A stretch of 64,000 nt of DNA, taken from Pontederia crassipes (Eukaryota; Streptophyta; Magnoliopsida; Commelinales; Pontederiaceae). Positions 63,333 to 64,000 of the stretch are shown one piece after another. The notes below the pieces were generated by a model that saw only the letters and a program-made list of their open reading frames with translations, was not told where the DNA came from and did no database searches. A program made the translations under genes and the position numbers. Positions within the stretch are counted from its first letter, which is position 1. Each line of letters starts with the position of its first letter. The stretch lies in the NCBI GenBank assembly GCA_030549335.1, contig CM060194.1:32508171-32572170 (forward strand), in the 5' to 3' direction.

Positions 63333-63533
63333 GTTTAATGGGGATGCTTCCAATCCTGCTCGTAAAATTTTGACTGTCGGATCGATCATCAAGGGCCAAG
63401 ATCTATGCCTGTTTATATCCGTCCGATCGACGATTGACGGCTGAGATACGACGCATCAACCCTTGATCAAAGAATGGACGGGCGCGATTTAAGGAGCAGG
63501 GTGCTCAACTTAAATTGGGAGCACTCCCATTAA
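63331..63533. mobile_element. Small MITE inserted in an (AT)n tract
   Basis: Ends GGTTTAATGGGGATGCTTCC and, inverted, GATTTAATGGGAGTGCTCCC define a 203-bp element with an (AT)n run on each side (63299-63330, 63538-63571), as if it landed inside a microsatellite. Its TTAATGGGAGTGCTCCCAA end matches the left end of the element at 43679 (ATAATGGGGGTGCTCCCAAC), and both share an ATCAAGGG/GGATCG-type segment, so it looks like a short relative. Confidence 0.75.
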
Positions 63534-63535
63534 AT

Positions 63536-63571
<36 letters not shown>

Positions 63572-63575
<4 letters not shown>

Positions 63576-64000
63576 GATAAATTAATGCAACTTTAGATTA
63601 ATTACTTCATTAACCTCAGAGTTTATTCATAATTAAAACTTCTACATTAAGGTTCTACTTTGGATTGAATTTTATTGTGAAACTTCTAGATGCAGACATC
63701 ACTTGAAACTACTAATAACTATCAAAATAATAAAAGGTTATTTCCTCCAACCATCCCTAAGCTATCATAATTTTTCACATCCAATCTCAAACTACGAACT
63801 TTATTTTTTGGGTACCTAAACTATCACGATTTTTCCAATTTGATCCTTCCGTCCAATTTCGTCGATTTCTCCATTATTTTTTATTTTTTTCTCTGAATTA
63901 AATTCTATTTTTATATAAAATAATGAATATAAATATAATTTTAAAAAAATATGCCGGGGGGGGGTCGTCTCCCTCCAAATCACGATAGTTTAGGTACCCA
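63572..64000. other. Intergenic DNA and an inverted-repeat element cut by the window edge
   Basis: From 63738 (GGTTATTTCCTCCAACCATCC) the text resembles a MITE of the type at 29606. TGGGTACCTAAACTATCACG at 63818 reappears inverted at the very end (CGATAGTTTAGGTACCCA, to 64000). The element probably continues beyond the window. A run of G lies near 63956-63965. Confidence 0.6.

Overview
This window is nuclear DNA from a flowering plant. It has spliced genes with GT-AG introns, a plastid lipocalin, a plant-type glutamate receptor-like channel, and a dense mix of plant transposable elements (copia, gypsy-like LTRs, L1-type LINE, CACTA, MITEs). The strongly GC-rich first exon of the gene at 4403 followed by an AT-richer body leans toward a monocot, but that is a weak inference and I name no species. 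About 9 kb is host gene span; most of the rest is transposon or AT-rich intergenic DNA.

Layout. (1) 452-3221: a gag-only copia-type retroelement (TR-GAG type) on the minus strand with both LTRs, a primer-binding site and a near-match 5-bp target duplication. (2) 3273-3329: the 3' three-quarters of a tRNA-Ile(AAT), at the head of a 380-390 bp unit repeated three times (3325-4474). The unit carries the promoter, 5' leader and first codons of the next gene; only the third copy runs into the full gene, a two-exon plastid-type membrane protein (4403-6625). (3) 6815-11838: a decayed L1-type LINE. (4) 13187-14125: a large nested inverted repeat. (5) 14985-15290: a short intact ORF on the minus strand. 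(6) 17042-18655: a probable solo gypsy LTR with a cluster of CGGTCGACCG-like palindromes. (7) 22636-23018: a copia reverse transcriptase remnant. (8) 24468-27057: the plastid lipocalin gene, five exons, minus strand, intact. (9) 29606-29999: a MITE with a perfect 9-bp target duplication. (10) 35362-39730: an intact six-exon glutamate receptor-like channel gene, including a 32-nt microexon. (11) 42316-42955: a Tourist-like element with TTA duplication.

(12) 43679 to about 57366 is a nested structure. An 11,053-bp CACTA element (46102-57154, 3-bp GGA target duplication) has jumped into the right arm of an older element that has long (about 0.6-0.75 kb) terminal inverted repeats. The CACTA carries decayed TNPD-like and TNPA-like genes and different repeat arrays at its two ends. 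(13) 57571 to about 62 kb is gypsy-LTR-like DNA with a 1.1-1.7 kb tandem duplication; one copy carries a MITE and the other is the empty site. (14) 62910-63192 and 63331-63533 are two further small inverted-repeat elements, and a third inverted repeat runs to the window end.

The three recognisable host genes are functionally unrelated apart from two being plastid-directed. Exon boundaries were set by eye using GT/AG sites and reading-frame phase; both multi-exon models of known family close in frame. The most unusual observations are the triplicated promoter/transit-peptide unit with tRNA sequence at a junction, and the CACTA-in-inverted-repeat nest.
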